Shown piece after piece: positions 8,274 through 16,958 of a stretch of DNA of 56,901 nt. Where the stretch lies: NCBI RefSeq assembly GCF_000442255.1, contig NZ_KE557273.1, positions 1 through 56,901 of the forward strand, given 5' to 3'. The position numbers were made by a program, and so were the translations under genes. Source of the stretch: Salipiger mucosus DSM 16094 (lineage in GTDB: Bacteria; Pseudomonadota; Alphaproteobacteria; Rhodobacterales; Rhodobacteraceae). The notes below the pieces were generated by a model, which saw only the letters and a program-made list of their open reading frames with translations, was not told where the DNA came from and did no database searches. Each line of letters opens with the position of its first letter. Within the stretch, counting starts at the first letter, position 1.

Positions 8274-9266
8274 ATGACACTCACGACCATCCGGCGCGGC
8301 CTTGCCGCCGCTGCCATCCTGGCCTGCGCGCCCCTTGCCGCAGCCGCACAGGATTTCACCCCCGAGAACCCCGAATGCATCGCCCCGGCCAACCCCGGCG
8401 GCGGCTGGGACTTCACCTGCCGCCAGGTGGGCAAGTCGCTTCAGGATCTCGATCTCATCCCCTCGACCATGCAGGTGGTGAACCTCTCCGGCGGCGGCGG
8501 CGGCGTGGCCTTTGCCGAGGTCGTCAACAAGCGCGCCGACGACAACGACCTGATCGTCGCGGCCTCGTCGGCAACCGCAACGCGGCTGGCGCAGAACGCC
8601 TACCCGGGCAACACCATGGACCAGGTCCGCTGGCTGGGCGCGATCGGCGCGGACTACGGCGTGATCGCCGTTGCCGCGGACAGCGAGATCGACACGCTTC
8701 CGGAGCTGATGGACCAGATCAAGGCCGATCCGTCGTCCACCTCCATCGGTGGCGGCTCCGCGGTCGGCGGCTGGGATCACCTCAAGGTCCTGATCGCCGC
8801 GCAGGAATCGGGCATCGAGGACGTGCGCCAGGTCAAGTACATCGCCTTCGCCGGCGGCGGCGAGGCCGTGACGCAGCTGCTGGCCGGCTCGCTGCAGGCC
8901 TTCACGGGCGATCTGTCCGAAGCGCAGGGTTTCGTGGAATCGGGCGACATCAAGGTCGTCGCCGTGCTGGCGCCCGAGCGCCTCGGAGGCGACTACTCGG
9001 AGTTCCCGACCGCGCGTGAACAGGGCATCGACGCCATCGGCGCCAACTGGCGCGGCTTCTACGCCCCCGGCGACATGAGCGACGCGGCCTACGACTACTG
9101 GGTCGACCGCATCGGCACGCTCTACGACAGCGATGAGTGGAAGACCGTGATGGAGAACAACGGCCTCGCGCCGCTCGACCTCCAGGGCGAGGAGTTCCAG
9201 AGCTTCGTCGCGGACTCGGTCCAGAGCATCCAGGACATCTCGCGCGAGATCGGCATTCTCCAGTGA
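8274..9266 (+). CDS. tctC: Tripartite tricarboxylate transporter binding protein
   Basis: A 330-residue periplasmic protein of the TctC/Bug family, with signal peptide MTLTTIRRGLAAAAILACAP (cleavage near AAAQ). IAPANPGGGWDFTCRQVGKS is the classical N-terminal carboxylate-binding loop, and ADPSSTSIGGGSAVGGWDH the second ligand loop. AGGAGG lies 6 bases before the ATG at 8274; an upstream in-frame start at 8217 would have no such site and would bury the signal peptide. It delivers citrate-like or other carboxylates to TctAB, encoded next. Confidence 0.93.
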   Translation: MTLTTIRRGLAAAAILACAPLAAAAQDFTPENPECIAPANPGGGWDFTCRQVGKSLQDLDLIPSTMQVVNLSGGGGGVAFAEVVNKRADDNDLIVAASSATATRLAQNAYPGNTMDQVRWLGAIGADYGVIAVAADSEIDTLPELMDQIKADPSSTSIGGGSAVGGWDHLKVLIAAQESGIEDVRQVKYIAFAGGGEAVTQLLAGSLQAFTGDLSEAQGFVESGDIKVVAVLAPERLGGDYSEFPTAREQGIDAIGANWRGFYAPGDMSDAAYDYWVDRIGTLYDSDEWKTVMENNGLAPLDLQGEEFQSFVADSVQSIQDISREIGILQ

Positions 9267-9283
9267 TCCGCTGACATCGCATG

Positions 9284-9311
9284 GGCGCATCCGGCCACGG
9301 CCGGGTGCGCC
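9284..9311 (+). promoter_or_regulatory. Intercistronic hairpin after tctC
   Basis: GGCGCATCCGGC and GCCGGGTGCGCC form a 12-bp stem with one G-U pair around a short CACG loop, 18 bases after tctC. It precedes the well-spaced tctB start. A short ATTTT occurs later (9318-9322) but not directly after the stem, so readthrough or partial termination fits better than full termination. Confidence 0.55.
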
Positions 9312-9345
9312 GCCCGCATTTTCCAATCCGACGGGAGATATCTCA

Positions 9346-9777
9346 ATGAGCGACCGCATCTTCGGCGGGATCGGTCTGGTTCTCGCCATCATCTTCGCCT
9401 GGCAGGCATCCATCATCCAGGAGAGCTTCCTGTCCGATGCCGTGGGCCCGAAGATGTTCCCCTACATCATTGCCGCGGTCATGGCCGCCGCCTCGATCTA
9501 TTTCCTGGCGAAGCCCGACCCGGCGCCCGACTGGCCCAGCACGGGGCACCTGGCCGAGATCGGCCTCGCCGCCCTGGTGATGTTCGCCTACGCGCTGCTG
9601 CTGCCCGAGCTCGGCTTCGTCATCGCGACCTCGGTTGCCGCCGCCTACCTGACCTGGCGCCTCGGCTCCCGCCCGGTGCAGAGCATCGTCATCGGCGTTG
9701 CCACATCGGTCGGCATCTACGTGATCTTCCGCCTCGTGCTGGGCCTGAGCCTCGCCCGCGGCCCGCTCGGTTTCTGA
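9346..9777 (+). CDS. tctB: Tripartite tricarboxylate transporter small membrane subunit
   Basis: A 143-residue integral membrane protein with four predicted hydrophobic segments: VLAIIFAWQAS, FPYIIAAVMAAASIYFLA, LAEIGLAALVMFAYALLLPE and a C-terminal SVGIYVIFRLVLGLSLA. Length and the GLVLAIIFAWQ opening match TctB proteins. ACGGGAG precedes the ATG. It forms the membrane complex with TctA, which starts 10 bases after its stop. Confidence 0.9.
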   Translation: MSDRIFGGIGLVLAIIFAWQASIIQESFLSDAVGPKMFPYIIAAVMAAASIYFLAKPDPAPDWPSTGHLAEIGLAALVMFAYALLLPELGFVIATSVAAAYLTWRLGSRPVQSIVIGVATSVGIYVIFRLVLGLSLARGPLGF

Positions 9778-9787
9778 GGAGCGCACC

Positions 9788-11329
9788 ATGGAACTCATGT
9801 CCCAACTCGGCGACGGCTTCGCTGTCGCGCTCACCTGGCAGAACCTCGCGCTGGCGCTGATGGGCTGCTTTCTCGGCACGATCATGGGGGCCCTTCCGGG
9901 GCTCGGCCCGTCGAACGGCGTCGCCATCCTGATCCCGCTCGCCTTTACCCTCGGCCTCGGCGCCACGCCGTCGCTGATCCTTCTCACCAGCGTCTACTAC
10001 GGGGCCATGTACGGGGGGCGGATCTCGTCGATCCTGCTGAACATCCCCGGCGACGAACCGGCGATGATGACCTGTCTCGACGGCTACCCGATGGCGCAGC
10101 AGGGCCGTGCCGGCGAGGCGCTCGCCCTCTCCGGGGTCGCCTCTTTCGTGGGCGCCTTCTTCGCCACCTGGGGGCTGGTGCTGCTGGCGCCGCAGCTGGT
10201 CAAGGTCGCGCTGCTCTTCGGGCCGGCGGAATACTTCGCGCTCTTCGCGCTGGCCTTCGCCACGCTGGGCGGGATCTCCTCGACCAACCAGGCGAAGTCG
10301 GCCTTCGCCGCGGCGCTCGGCCTCGGCCTCGCGATGATCGGCGTCGACACGCAGACCGGCGTGCCGCGCTTCACCTTCGGCGAGGTGCACCTCTACGACG
10401 GCATCGACTTCCTCGTCGCCATCGTGGGCCTCTTCGCGCTGTCCGAGGTCTTCATCTTCCTCGAGCATCGCGGCACCGAACGCGACATCTCGAACCGTCC
10501 GAAGATGGAGATCGGCCGGATCATCCCCTCGTGGAGCCTGATCCGGTCCTGCATCCCGACCATGGGCCGGACCACGGTGCTGGGCTTCATCGCCGGCGTG
10601 CTTCCGGGGGCCGGGGCCTCGCTGGGGTCCTTCATCTCCTACTCGATGGAAAAGCGCCTGGTGGACCGCAAGAAGACCTTCGGCACCGGCGATCCGCGCG
10701 GTGTCGCGGCGCCCGAGGCGGGCAACAACGCGGCGGCCGGCGGGGCGCTGGTGCCGATGCTGGCACTGGGTGTGCCGGGATCGGGTACGACGGCGGTGCT
10801 GCTGGCGGTTCTGCTGGCGCTCAACATCACGCCCGGCCCGCTGCTCTTCACGCAGAACCCGGACGTGGTCTGGGGCCTGATCGCGGCGCTCTTCATCGGC
10901 AACGTGATGCTTCTGGCCATGAACATCCCGATGGTGGGGCTCTTCACCCGCGTCCTGCTGGTGCCGCCGCGGATCCTCATGCCGATCGTCGCGATGATCT
11001 CCTTCGTCGGGATCTACGGCATCTCGGGTTCGAGCTTCGACCTCATGGTCATGGTCGGCTTCGGCGTGATGGGCTGGGTGCTGCGCAAGCTGGACGTCCC
11101 GCTGGTGCCGATCATCCTCGGCACGCTTCTCGGCAACGAGATGGAGGTCAACTTCCGCCGGGCCGTGAACATCGCCGACGGCGACTACTCGGTGCTGGTC
11201 TCGTCCCCGCTCACGATCATCCTGTGGACCGTGGCCATCATCGGTTTCATCCTCCCGATCCTCGTCGGAGGCGTCGTGCGCCGGCGGATGCGGATGGCGA
11301 AGGACGTCGAGGGATCGACCGTCGACTGA
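9788..11329 (+). CDS. tctA: Tripartite tricarboxylate transporter large membrane subunit
   Basis: A 513-residue polytopic permease. It carries the two TctA signatures: MGALPGLGPSNGVAILIPLA near residues 38-57 and IAGVLPGAGASLGSFISYSM near 277-296. YYGAMYGGRISSILLNIPGD and PMLALGVPGSGTTAVLLAVL are also typical. About twelve transmembrane segments are expected. Uptake with TctBC is driven by an ion gradient. It is the last gene of the operon; a strong hairpin follows at 11352-11381. Confidence 0.93.
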   Translation: MELMSQLGDGFAVALTWQNLALALMGCFLGTIMGALPGLGPSNGVAILIPLAFTLGLGATPSLILLTSVYYGAMYGGRISSILLNIPGDEPAMMTCLDGYPMAQQGRAGEALALSGVASFVGAFFATWGLVLLAPQLVKVALLFGPAEYFALFALAFATLGGISSTNQAKSAFAAALGLGLAMIGVDTQTGVPRFTFGEVHLYDGIDFLVAIVGLFALSEVFIFLEHRGTERDISNRPKMEIGRIIPSWSLIRSCIPTMGRTTVLGFIAGVLPGAGASLGSFISYSMEKRLVDRKKTFGTGDPRGVAAPEAGNNAAAGGALVPMLALGVPGSGTTAVLLAVLLALNITPGPLLFTQNPDVVWGLIAALFIGNVMLLAMNIPMVGLFTRVLLVPPRILMPIVAMISFVGIYGISGSSFDLMVMVGFGVMGWVLRKLDVPLVPIILGTLLGNEMEVNFRRAVNIADGDYSVLVSSPLTIILWTVAIIGFILPILVGGVVRRRMRMAKDVEGSTVD

Positions 11330-11346
11330 TCCCCGGCGGTTCGAAG

Positions 11347-11381
11347 AAAAAGGCCGTTCGCCCCTTGCAGGGCGAACGGCC
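11347..11381 (-). terminator. Rho-independent terminator for rhaI, probably shared with tctA
   Basis: GGCCGTTCGCCC and GGGCGAACGGCC form a perfect 12-bp stem with a 6-base loop (11352-11381), between the convergent tctA and rhaI genes. Read on the minus strand the stem is followed by TTTTT (complement of 11347-11351), a standard intrinsic terminator for the rhaI-rhaD direction. On the plus strand the T-run is weak (ATTCTTGTG), so action on tctA is less sure. Confidence 0.85.
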
Positions 11382-11400
11382 ATTCTTGTGCCTGGGCGCG

Positions 11401-12675
11401 CTAGACGATGCCGCCGCCGCTGCCGTCGGCCTTGGGGCGGGTCTGCGCGACCGCGGCGCGGTAACCCGAGCGGCGGTAGGCCGAGACCGGGTCGATGGCC
11501 GCGCCGCTTTCCCGCCGCGCCATCTGCAGGATCGGGGTGACGTCGGTACGGAAGGCCGCCTTGAGCGTTTCCGATGCCATGAGCGCGTCGTTCTCCTCCT
11601 GGTGGCCCGCCAGCGCGGAGCGGTCGACCAGTAGCGCCTGGGCGTAGGCGCGCTGCACCTCCATGGCGGAGTTCATCAGGCTCTCGATCGGGTCGGTGAC
11701 GTTGTGGCTCTGGTCCAGCATGTGCGCCGGATCGAAGTCCGGGGTGCCCTCGGAGTCCACCAGCTCATTGAAGACGAGAAACAGGCGGTAGGGATCGATC
11801 GCGGCGGTGTCGAGATCGTCGTCGCCATATTTGCTGTCATTGAAGTGGAAGCCGCCCAGCTTGCCGAACTGGATGAGGCGCGCGACGATCATCTCGATGT
11901 TCACGTTCGGCGCATGGTGGCCGAGGTCGACGAGGCAATGCGCCTGCGCGCCCAATTCCTTGGCGATCATGTAGTTGGTGCCCCAGTCCTGCACCACGGT
12001 CGAGTAGAAGGCGGGCTCGAACATCTTGTGCTCGGTGAAGAGGCGCCAGTCGGCGGGCAGGCCGGCGTAGACCTCCTTGGCGCTGCCGAGGTAGCGCTCG
12101 AACTGCTTGGTGAAGTGACTCTGGCCGGGGAAGTTGGAGCCGTCGCCGACCCAGATGGTCAGCGCCTTGGAGCCGATCTTCTGCCCCAGCTCGATGCAGT
12201 AGAGGTTGTGCTCGACCGCCTGCGCGCGGGTCGCGGCGTCGGTGTGCGAGAGCGAGCCGTACTTGTAGCTGTGGGCCTGTCCCGGCTGGTCCTGGAAGGT
12301 GTTGGAGTTCATCGCGTCGAAGGCGAGGCCCGTCTCCTCGGCCTTGGCCAGGAGGTCGGCGGGGTCGGCATCGTCCCAGGGGATGTGCAGCGAGACGCGC
12401 GGCGTGGCGCCGGTCAGCTGGTGGATCACGCCGCAGTCGTCGAGCTTGTCGAAGACGTTGGCGGGTTCTCCCTCGCCCGGGAAGCGGGCGAAGCGGGTGC
12501 CGCCGGTGCCGACGCCCCACGAGGGGATCGCGACGCCGTAGGCGGCGACCCTGTCCTTGATGGCGGCGATGTCGATGCCGCGGCGCGAGAGGTGTTCGCC
12601 AAGCGCATCGTAGTCGGCGCGCAGGGTTGCGTCCGCCGCCTCGTTGGCCGCGGCGATGGTGGTTTCGTCGATCAT
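11401..12675 (-). CDS. rhaI: L-rhamnose isomerase (RhaI type)
   Basis: A 424-residue enzyme of the xylose-isomerase-like TIM-barrel group that converts L-rhamnose to L-rhamnulose. Likely metal-ligand regions are LFTEHKMFEPAFYSTVVQDW, HCLVDLGHHAPNVNIEMIVA and FHFNDSKYGDDDLD. WGVGTGGTRFARFPG near residue 55 is typical of the Rhizobium/Pseudomonas isomerase, distinct from E. coli RhaA. GAGGGAGGAG precedes the ATG. It is transcribed after rhaD, 58 bases downstream of it, and is terminated by the hairpin at 11347-11381. Confidence 0.92.
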   Translation of the reverse strand: MIDETTIAAANEAADATLRADYDALGEHLSRRGIDIAAIKDRVAAYGVAIPSWGVGTGGTRFARFPGEGEPANVFDKLDDCGVIHQLTGATPRVSLHIPWDDADPADLLAKAEETGLAFDAMNSNTFQDQPGQAHSYKYGSLSHTDAATRAQAVEHNLYCIELGQKIGSKALTIWVGDGSNFPGQSHFTKQFERYLGSAKEVYAGLPADWRLFTEHKMFEPAFYSTVVQDWGTNYMIAKELGAQAHCLVDLGHHAPNVNIEMIVARLIQFGKLGGFHFNDSKYGDDDLDTAAIDPYRLFLVFNELVDSEGTPDFDPAHMLDQSHNVTDPIESLMNSAMEVQRAYAQALLVDRSALAGHQEENDALMASETLKAAFRTDVTPILQMARRESGAAIDPVSAYRRSGYRAAVAQTRPKADGSGGGIV

Positions 12676-12733
12676 GGGTCTCCTCCCTCGGGGTGCGCGC
12701 CGCCCGGTCGGGACGCGCGGCCCCGGTTCTGTC

Positions 12734-14836
12734 TCAGCGCGTGAAGGCCTGCACGTTGCCGGCGTCGACGTTCAGGATGTTGCCCGTCGATTTCGCGCTC
12801 GTGTCGGCGGCGAAGAAGTAGCAGGCCTCGGCGATGTCCTCGGGCAGCACGCTGCGCTTCAGCAGCGAGCGGTCGCGGTACATCTCTTCGAGCCCCTCCT
12901 TGTCGGTGCCATAGGTCGCGGCGCGCTGGTCGAGCCATTCGCCGGTCCAGATCTTGGAGCCGCGCAGCACGGCGTCGGGGTTCACCACGTTCACCCGGAT
13001 GCCCTCGGGCGCGCCCTCGAGCGCAAGGCAGCGGGCGAGGTGGATCTCCGAGGCCTTGGCGGTGCAATAGGCCGAGGCGCCGGGCGACGCGGCGAGGCCG
13101 TTCTTCGAGGCGACGAAGACCATCGAGCCGCCGATGCCCTGTGCCTTGAGCACCCGGAACGCCTCGCGCGCGACGAGGAAGTAGCCGGTCGAGAGGATCG
13201 ACATGTTCTTGTTCCAGAGCTCCAGCGTCGTGTCCTCGACCTTGGCCGAGGAGGCGATGCCGGCGTTCGAGACCACGATGTCGACCCCGCCGAATTCCAC
13301 GGCCATGTCGGCGTAAGCGGCGGCGACGGCCTCTTCCGAGGTCACGTTCATCTCGACGCTGCGGACCATGTCGCGGCCGTAGCGCTGGACAAGCGCCTCC
13401 TTGGCCTTGCCAAGCGCCTCGGCGTCGATGTCGGCCAGCACCGCGCAGGCGCCTTCCGAGAGGTAACGCTCGGCCGTGGCCATGCCGATGCCCCCGGCGC
13501 CGCCGGTGACAATGGCGATTCGGCCGGCGAGGCTCTTGGGCTTGGGCATGCGCTGCAGCTTGGCCTCTTCGAGTAGCCAGTACTCGATGTCGAAGGCCTC
13601 CTGCTCGGGCAGGCCCTGGTATTCGCTGACCGCGTCCGAGCCGCGCATGACGTTGATGGCGTTGACGTAGAATTCGCCCGAGATGCGGGCTGTCGCCTTG
13701 TCCTTGGCGAAGGTGATCATGCCGACGCCGGGCACGAGGTAGACCACCGCGTTGGGGTCCCGCATGGCCGGGCTGTCGTCGTGCTTGCAGCGCTCGTAGT
13801 AGGCGGCGTAATCGGCGCGGTAGTCCTCGATCATGCCGCGCAGTCGGTCGAGCGTGCCGTCGATGTCCGGGTTCGCCGGGTCGAAATCGACCACCAGCGG
13901 GCGAATTTTAGTGCGCAGGAAGTGGTCCGGGCAGGAGGTGCCGAGCGCCGCGAGGCGCGGCATGTCGGTGGCGCCGACGAAGTCGAGCACCGCGTCCTGG
14001 TCGTCGAAGTGGCCGACCTTGTGGCTGTCCTCGGAAATCATGCCGCGAATCGCCGGCATCAGCGCGGCGGCGACGCGGCGGCGTTCGGCCTCGGGCAGCG
14101 TCGGGTGCGCCGCGCCGCCGAAGGGGGCGACGCCCTCGGTCTGCTCCTCGAACCAGGCGATGGCGCGGTTGATCGTGTCGAGCGTCAGCTCGTAGCACTC
14201 CTTGGCGTCGTCGGCCCATGTGAAGAGGCCGTGGCTTTCGAGGACGACGCCCTTGGCCTCGGGGTTCTTCCTGCAGAAATCCTCGAGCCAGAGGCCCAGT
14301 TCGTAGCCGGGCTTCTTCCAGGGCAGCCAGCCGATCTCGTCGCCGAAGATCTTCTGCGTCAGCTCTTTCGAGTTCGTCGAGGCCGCGATGGCGATGATCG
14401 CGTCGGGGTGGACGTGATCGACGTGCTTCTTCGGCACGTAGGCATGCAACGGCGTGTCGATGGATGCGGCGCGCGGGTTCAGGTCGTAGGTGCAGTGGGG
14501 CAGGTAGCCCACCATCTCGTCCTCGTGCTCGGGGCCGCGGTAAAGGCCCTTCAGCGCTTCGAGTTTCTCCATGTAGAGGGTCGCGAAGCCGGACTTGTCG
14601 ATCGTGCCGATGTCGCCGCCCGAGCCCTTGACCCAGAGCACCTCGACCTCGGCGCCGGTCAGCGGATCGGTCTCCATCACCTTCGCCGAGGTGTTGCCGC
14701 CACCGTAGTTGGTGACGCGCTTGTCCGACCCCAGAAGGTTCGAACGGTAGAGCAGCTTGTCGGACTCGGTCATCCCGGACGCCTTCGCGTCGTCCCACAG
14801 GTTGTCGAGCCCGGTTCCGGACACGGTCTTGAGCAT
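12734..14836 (-). CDS. rhaD: Bifunctional rhamnulose-1-phosphate aldolase/dehydrogenase
   Basis: A 700-residue fusion. The N-terminal half (about 1-400) is a class II aldolase (ADDUCIN-like) domain with the metal-binding stretch HAYVPKKHVDHVHPDAIIAI and a later VLESHGLFTW. The C-terminal part (about 430-700) is a short-chain dehydrogenase with TGGAGGIGMATAERYLSEGA and catalytic SAYCTAKASE. It splits L-rhamnulose-1-phosphate to DHAP and L-lactaldehyde and oxidises the aldehyde. The start at 14836 is preferred because GGGAGG lies just before it; an upstream ATG (14851) overlaps that site. Confidence 0.93.
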   Translation of the reverse strand: MLKTVSGTGLDNLWDDAKASGMTESDKLLYRSNLLGSDKRVTNYGGGNTSAKVMETDPLTGAEVEVLWVKGSGGDIGTIDKSGFATLYMEKLEALKGLYRGPEHEDEMVGYLPHCTYDLNPRAASIDTPLHAYVPKKHVDHVHPDAIIAIAASTNSKELTQKIFGDEIGWLPWKKPGYELGLWLEDFCRKNPEAKGVVLESHGLFTWADDAKECYELTLDTINRAIAWFEEQTEGVAPFGGAAHPTLPEAERRRVAAALMPAIRGMISEDSHKVGHFDDQDAVLDFVGATDMPRLAALGTSCPDHFLRTKIRPLVVDFDPANPDIDGTLDRLRGMIEDYRADYAAYYERCKHDDSPAMRDPNAVVYLVPGVGMITFAKDKATARISGEFYVNAINVMRGSDAVSEYQGLPEQEAFDIEYWLLEEAKLQRMPKPKSLAGRIAIVTGGAGGIGMATAERYLSEGACAVLADIDAEALGKAKEALVQRYGRDMVRSVEMNVTSEEAVAAAYADMAVEFGGVDIVVSNAGIASSAKVEDTTLELWNKNMSILSTGYFLVAREAFRVLKAQGIGGSMVFVASKNGLAASPGASAYCTAKASEIHLARCLALEGAPEGIRVNVVNPDAVLRGSKIWTGEWLDQRAATYGTDKEGLEEMYRDRSLLKRSVLPEDIAEACYFFAADTSAKSTGNILNVDAGNVQAFTR

Positions 14837-14912
14837 GGTGTTTCCTCCCATCAGGCCCGCGCTGGGCCGGTCGTGACGTTGGCCGCAGGATGGGTGGCGG
14901 AACCGCCATTGT

Positions 14913-14990
14913 CAATCACAAACAATCATAAGCAATCATTATGCAGCTGCAGAAAGATCAGTTTCGATCATTTATGATTGACAATGATTG
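14913..14990. promoter_or_regulatory. Operator array between rhaD and rhaR
   Basis: Five phased half-sites lie in the divergent gap: CAATCAC (14913-14919), CAATCAT (14923-14929) and CAATCAT (14933-14939), each 10 bp apart, then the inverted ATGATTG (14974-14980) and ATGATTG (14984-14990), again 10 bp apart. Between them GATCA repeats at 14956 and 14966. This helical-turn spacing and mirror arrangement are expected for an oligomeric repressor; the adjacent DeoR-family rhaR is the obvious candidate. Confidence 0.7.
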
Positions 14991-15029
14991 GAATGCTGCG
15001 CCATGCTGCAGCACCAAGGGAGGCAATCC

Positions 15030-15836
15030 ATGCACGAGAACGAGCGACATCGCGTGATCCTGTCCGCCGTCGAGGCCAAGCCGTTCGTGTCGGTGGCCGA
15101 GATGGTCGAGATGACGGAATCGTCCGAGGCGACGATCCGGCGCGACGTCGCGACCCTGCACATGCAGAAGAAGCTGCGCCGGGTGCGGGGCGGGGCCGAG
15201 TCGGTCGCGCCGCCGGCCGTGACGGGGCTGCTGGGGCGTCCGTTCTCGGTGAACCAGTCAAAGAATGCCGCGCAGAAGCGCGCCATCGGGCGCGCGGCGG
15301 TCGAGATGCTCGAGGACGGCGAGTCGATCATCATCAACGGCGGGACGACCACCTTCCAGATGGTGCATCCGCTGGCGACCCGCCGCTGCCAGGTCTTCAC
15401 CAACTCGTTCCCGATCGCCGAGCACCTGCTGAAGCAGACCAAGAACACGGTCGTGCTGCCGGGCGGCACGATCTACCGCGAGCAGAACATCATCCTGTCG
15501 CCCTTCGACAACGACGTGACCCGCAATTTCTACGCGCGGCGCATGTTCATGGGCTGCCAGGGGGTGGCGCCGCTGGGGATCATGGAGCCGGACCCGCTGG
15601 TGATCCAGTCCGAGCAGAAGCTCATCGGGCAGGCGGAGGAGGTGGTGATCCTCGCCGACAGCTCGAAGTTCGAGAAACGGTCGAGCCTGATCCTGTGCCC
15701 GCTCGAGCGGGTTGACACGCTGATCACCGACGACCGCATGGAAGATGCCCACGCCGCGATGCTCGAAAGCGCCGGCGTGACGCTGATCGTGGCGCCCGTG
15801 GGCGCCGCGGACGAGGAGGAGGCCGAGGCGGGCTGA
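15030..15836 (+). CDS. rhaR: DeoR-family regulator of the rha genes
   Basis: A 268-residue DeoR-type regulator. The N-terminal winged helix reads FVSVAEMVEMTESSEATIRR (about residues 16-35). The C-terminal sugar-phosphate-isomerase-like sensor shows IGRAAVEMLEDGESIIINGG, NSFPIAEHLL and VVILADSSKFEKRSSLILCP. The start at 15030 is chosen for the AAGGGAGG 7 bases upstream. It is the first gene of the transport and kinase arm and is divergent from rhaD-rhaI. By homology with the Rhizobium leguminosarum rha locus it controls both arms; the effector is not shown here. Confidence 0.9.
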   Translation: MHENERHRVILSAVEAKPFVSVAEMVEMTESSEATIRRDVATLHMQKKLRRVRGGAESVAPPAVTGLLGRPFSVNQSKNAAQKRAIGRAAVEMLEDGESIIINGGTTTFQMVHPLATRRCQVFTNSFPIAEHLLKQTKNTVVLPGGTIYREQNIILSPFDNDVTRNFYARRMFMGCQGVAPLGIMEPDPLVIQSEQKLIGQAEEVVILADSSKFEKRSSLILCPLERVDTLITDDRMEDAHAAMLESAGVTLIVAPVGAADEEEAEAG

Positions 15837-15879
15837 CCGCCCGGCCGCATTCGCCAGTCGTTTCAAGGGAGGAAAACAA

Positions 15880-16875
15880 ATGACACTGACCAGACGTTTC
15901 GCCATCGGGCTCGGCATCGCCGCGTCGCTGATGGGCTCGACCGCGATGGCGCAGGACAATGTCCGCATCGCGCTTGTCGCCAAGTCGCTGGGCAACGGCT
16001 TCTTCGAGGCCGCCGCGCGCGGGGCCGAGGAAGCCGCCGGAGAGCTCGGCAACACCGAGATCATCTACACCGGCCCGACCTCGACCACCGCCGAGGGCCA
16101 GATCGAGGTCATCAACTCGCTCATCGCGCAGCGGGTCGATGCCATCGCGATCTCGGCCAACGATCCCGACGCCGTCGTGCCCGCGCTTCAGAAGGCGATG
16201 CAGCGCGGGATCACGGTGATCTCGTGGGATTCGGGCGTCGCGCCCGAGGGGCGCGAGATGCACCTCGCGCCCTCGTCGGACGAGCTGATCGGCCAGACGA
16301 TCATCAAGCTCGCCGCCGATCAGCTGCCCGAGGGCGGCAAGGTGGCGGTGCTGTCGGCGACCTCGACCTCGACCAACCAGAACACCTGGATCGAGGAGAT
16401 GAACAAGGTCATGGACCAGTATCCCGACATCGAGGTGGTGGCGACGGTCTACGGTGACGACCTGGCCGACAAGTCCTACCGCGAGGCGCAGGGCCTCATG
16501 CAGTCCTACCCCGACCTCGACGCGATCATCGCGCCGACCTCGGTGGGCATCGTCGCCGCAGCGCAAGCGGTGCAGGACGAAGGCAAGGTGGGCGAGGTCA
16601 ACGTGACCGGCCTGGGCCTGCCCTCGGAGATGGCGGGCGCGATCGAGAGCGGCGCGTCGAAGTCCTTTGCCATCTGGAACCCGGTGGACCTGGGCTACAC
16701 CACGGCGATGATCGCGCATGCGCTGGCCACCGACGAGGCCACGGCCGAGCCGGGCGCCGAGATATCGACCGGCCGGATGGGCAGCGTGACGCTGGACGAC
16801 AGCAACAGCGCGGCGATGTCCGAGCCCTTCACCTACGACGCGAGCAACATCGACGAGTTCAAGGGCATCTTCTGA
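15880..16875 (+). CDS. rhaS: L-rhamnose ABC transporter substrate-binding protein
   Basis: A 331-residue periplasmic binding protein of the ribose-type (PBP1) family. The signal peptide is MTLTRRFAIGLGIAASLMGS with cleavage near AMAQ. RIALVAKSLGNGFFEAAARG begins the first lobe, and IAISANDPDAVVPALQKAMQ is the typical hinge-side helix. GGGAGG lies about 8 bases before the ATG. Sugar specificity comes from context: it sits between rhaR and the ATPase/permease genes of a complete rhamnose locus. Confidence 0.93.
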   Translation: MTLTRRFAIGLGIAASLMGSTAMAQDNVRIALVAKSLGNGFFEAAARGAEEAAGELGNTEIIYTGPTSTTAEGQIEVINSLIAQRVDAIAISANDPDAVVPALQKAMQRGITVISWDSGVAPEGREMHLAPSSDELIGQTIIKLAADQLPEGGKVAVLSATSTSTNQNTWIEEMNKVMDQYPDIEVVATVYGDDLADKSYREAQGLMQSYPDLDAIIAPTSVGIVAAAQAVQDEGKVGEVNVTGLGLPSEMAGAIESGASKSFAIWNPVDLGYTTAMIAHALATDEATAEPGAEISTGRMGSVTLDDSNSAAMSEPFTYDASNIDEFKGIF

Positions 16876-16894
16876 TCCTCTGAACACGTTCGCG

Positions 16895-16921
16895 CGCGCG
16901 GGGCGGATCCCGTCCCGCGCG
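16895..16921 (+). promoter_or_regulatory. Intercistronic hairpin after rhaS
   Basis: CGCGCGGGGCG pairs with CGTCCCGCGCG around GATCC: an 11-bp stem with one G-U pair, 19 bases after the rhaS stop. No T-run follows. It sits in the same place relative to its gene as the hairpins after the binding-protein genes at 1518 and 8274. Confidence 0.6.
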
Positions 16922-16958
16922 GCCGCTCATCCTTCATCCACCGTCCTGCGGGGGTTCG

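Noticed and set aside
9318-9322. ATTTT after the tctC hairpin as a terminator T-run
   Set aside because: Separated from the stem and too short; tctB and tctA must be expressed from the same operon.
9689-11383. Minus-strand open frame of 564 codons opposite tctA
   Set aside because: Highly charged, His/Asp/Arg-rich translation with no domains; tctA is certain on the plus strand.
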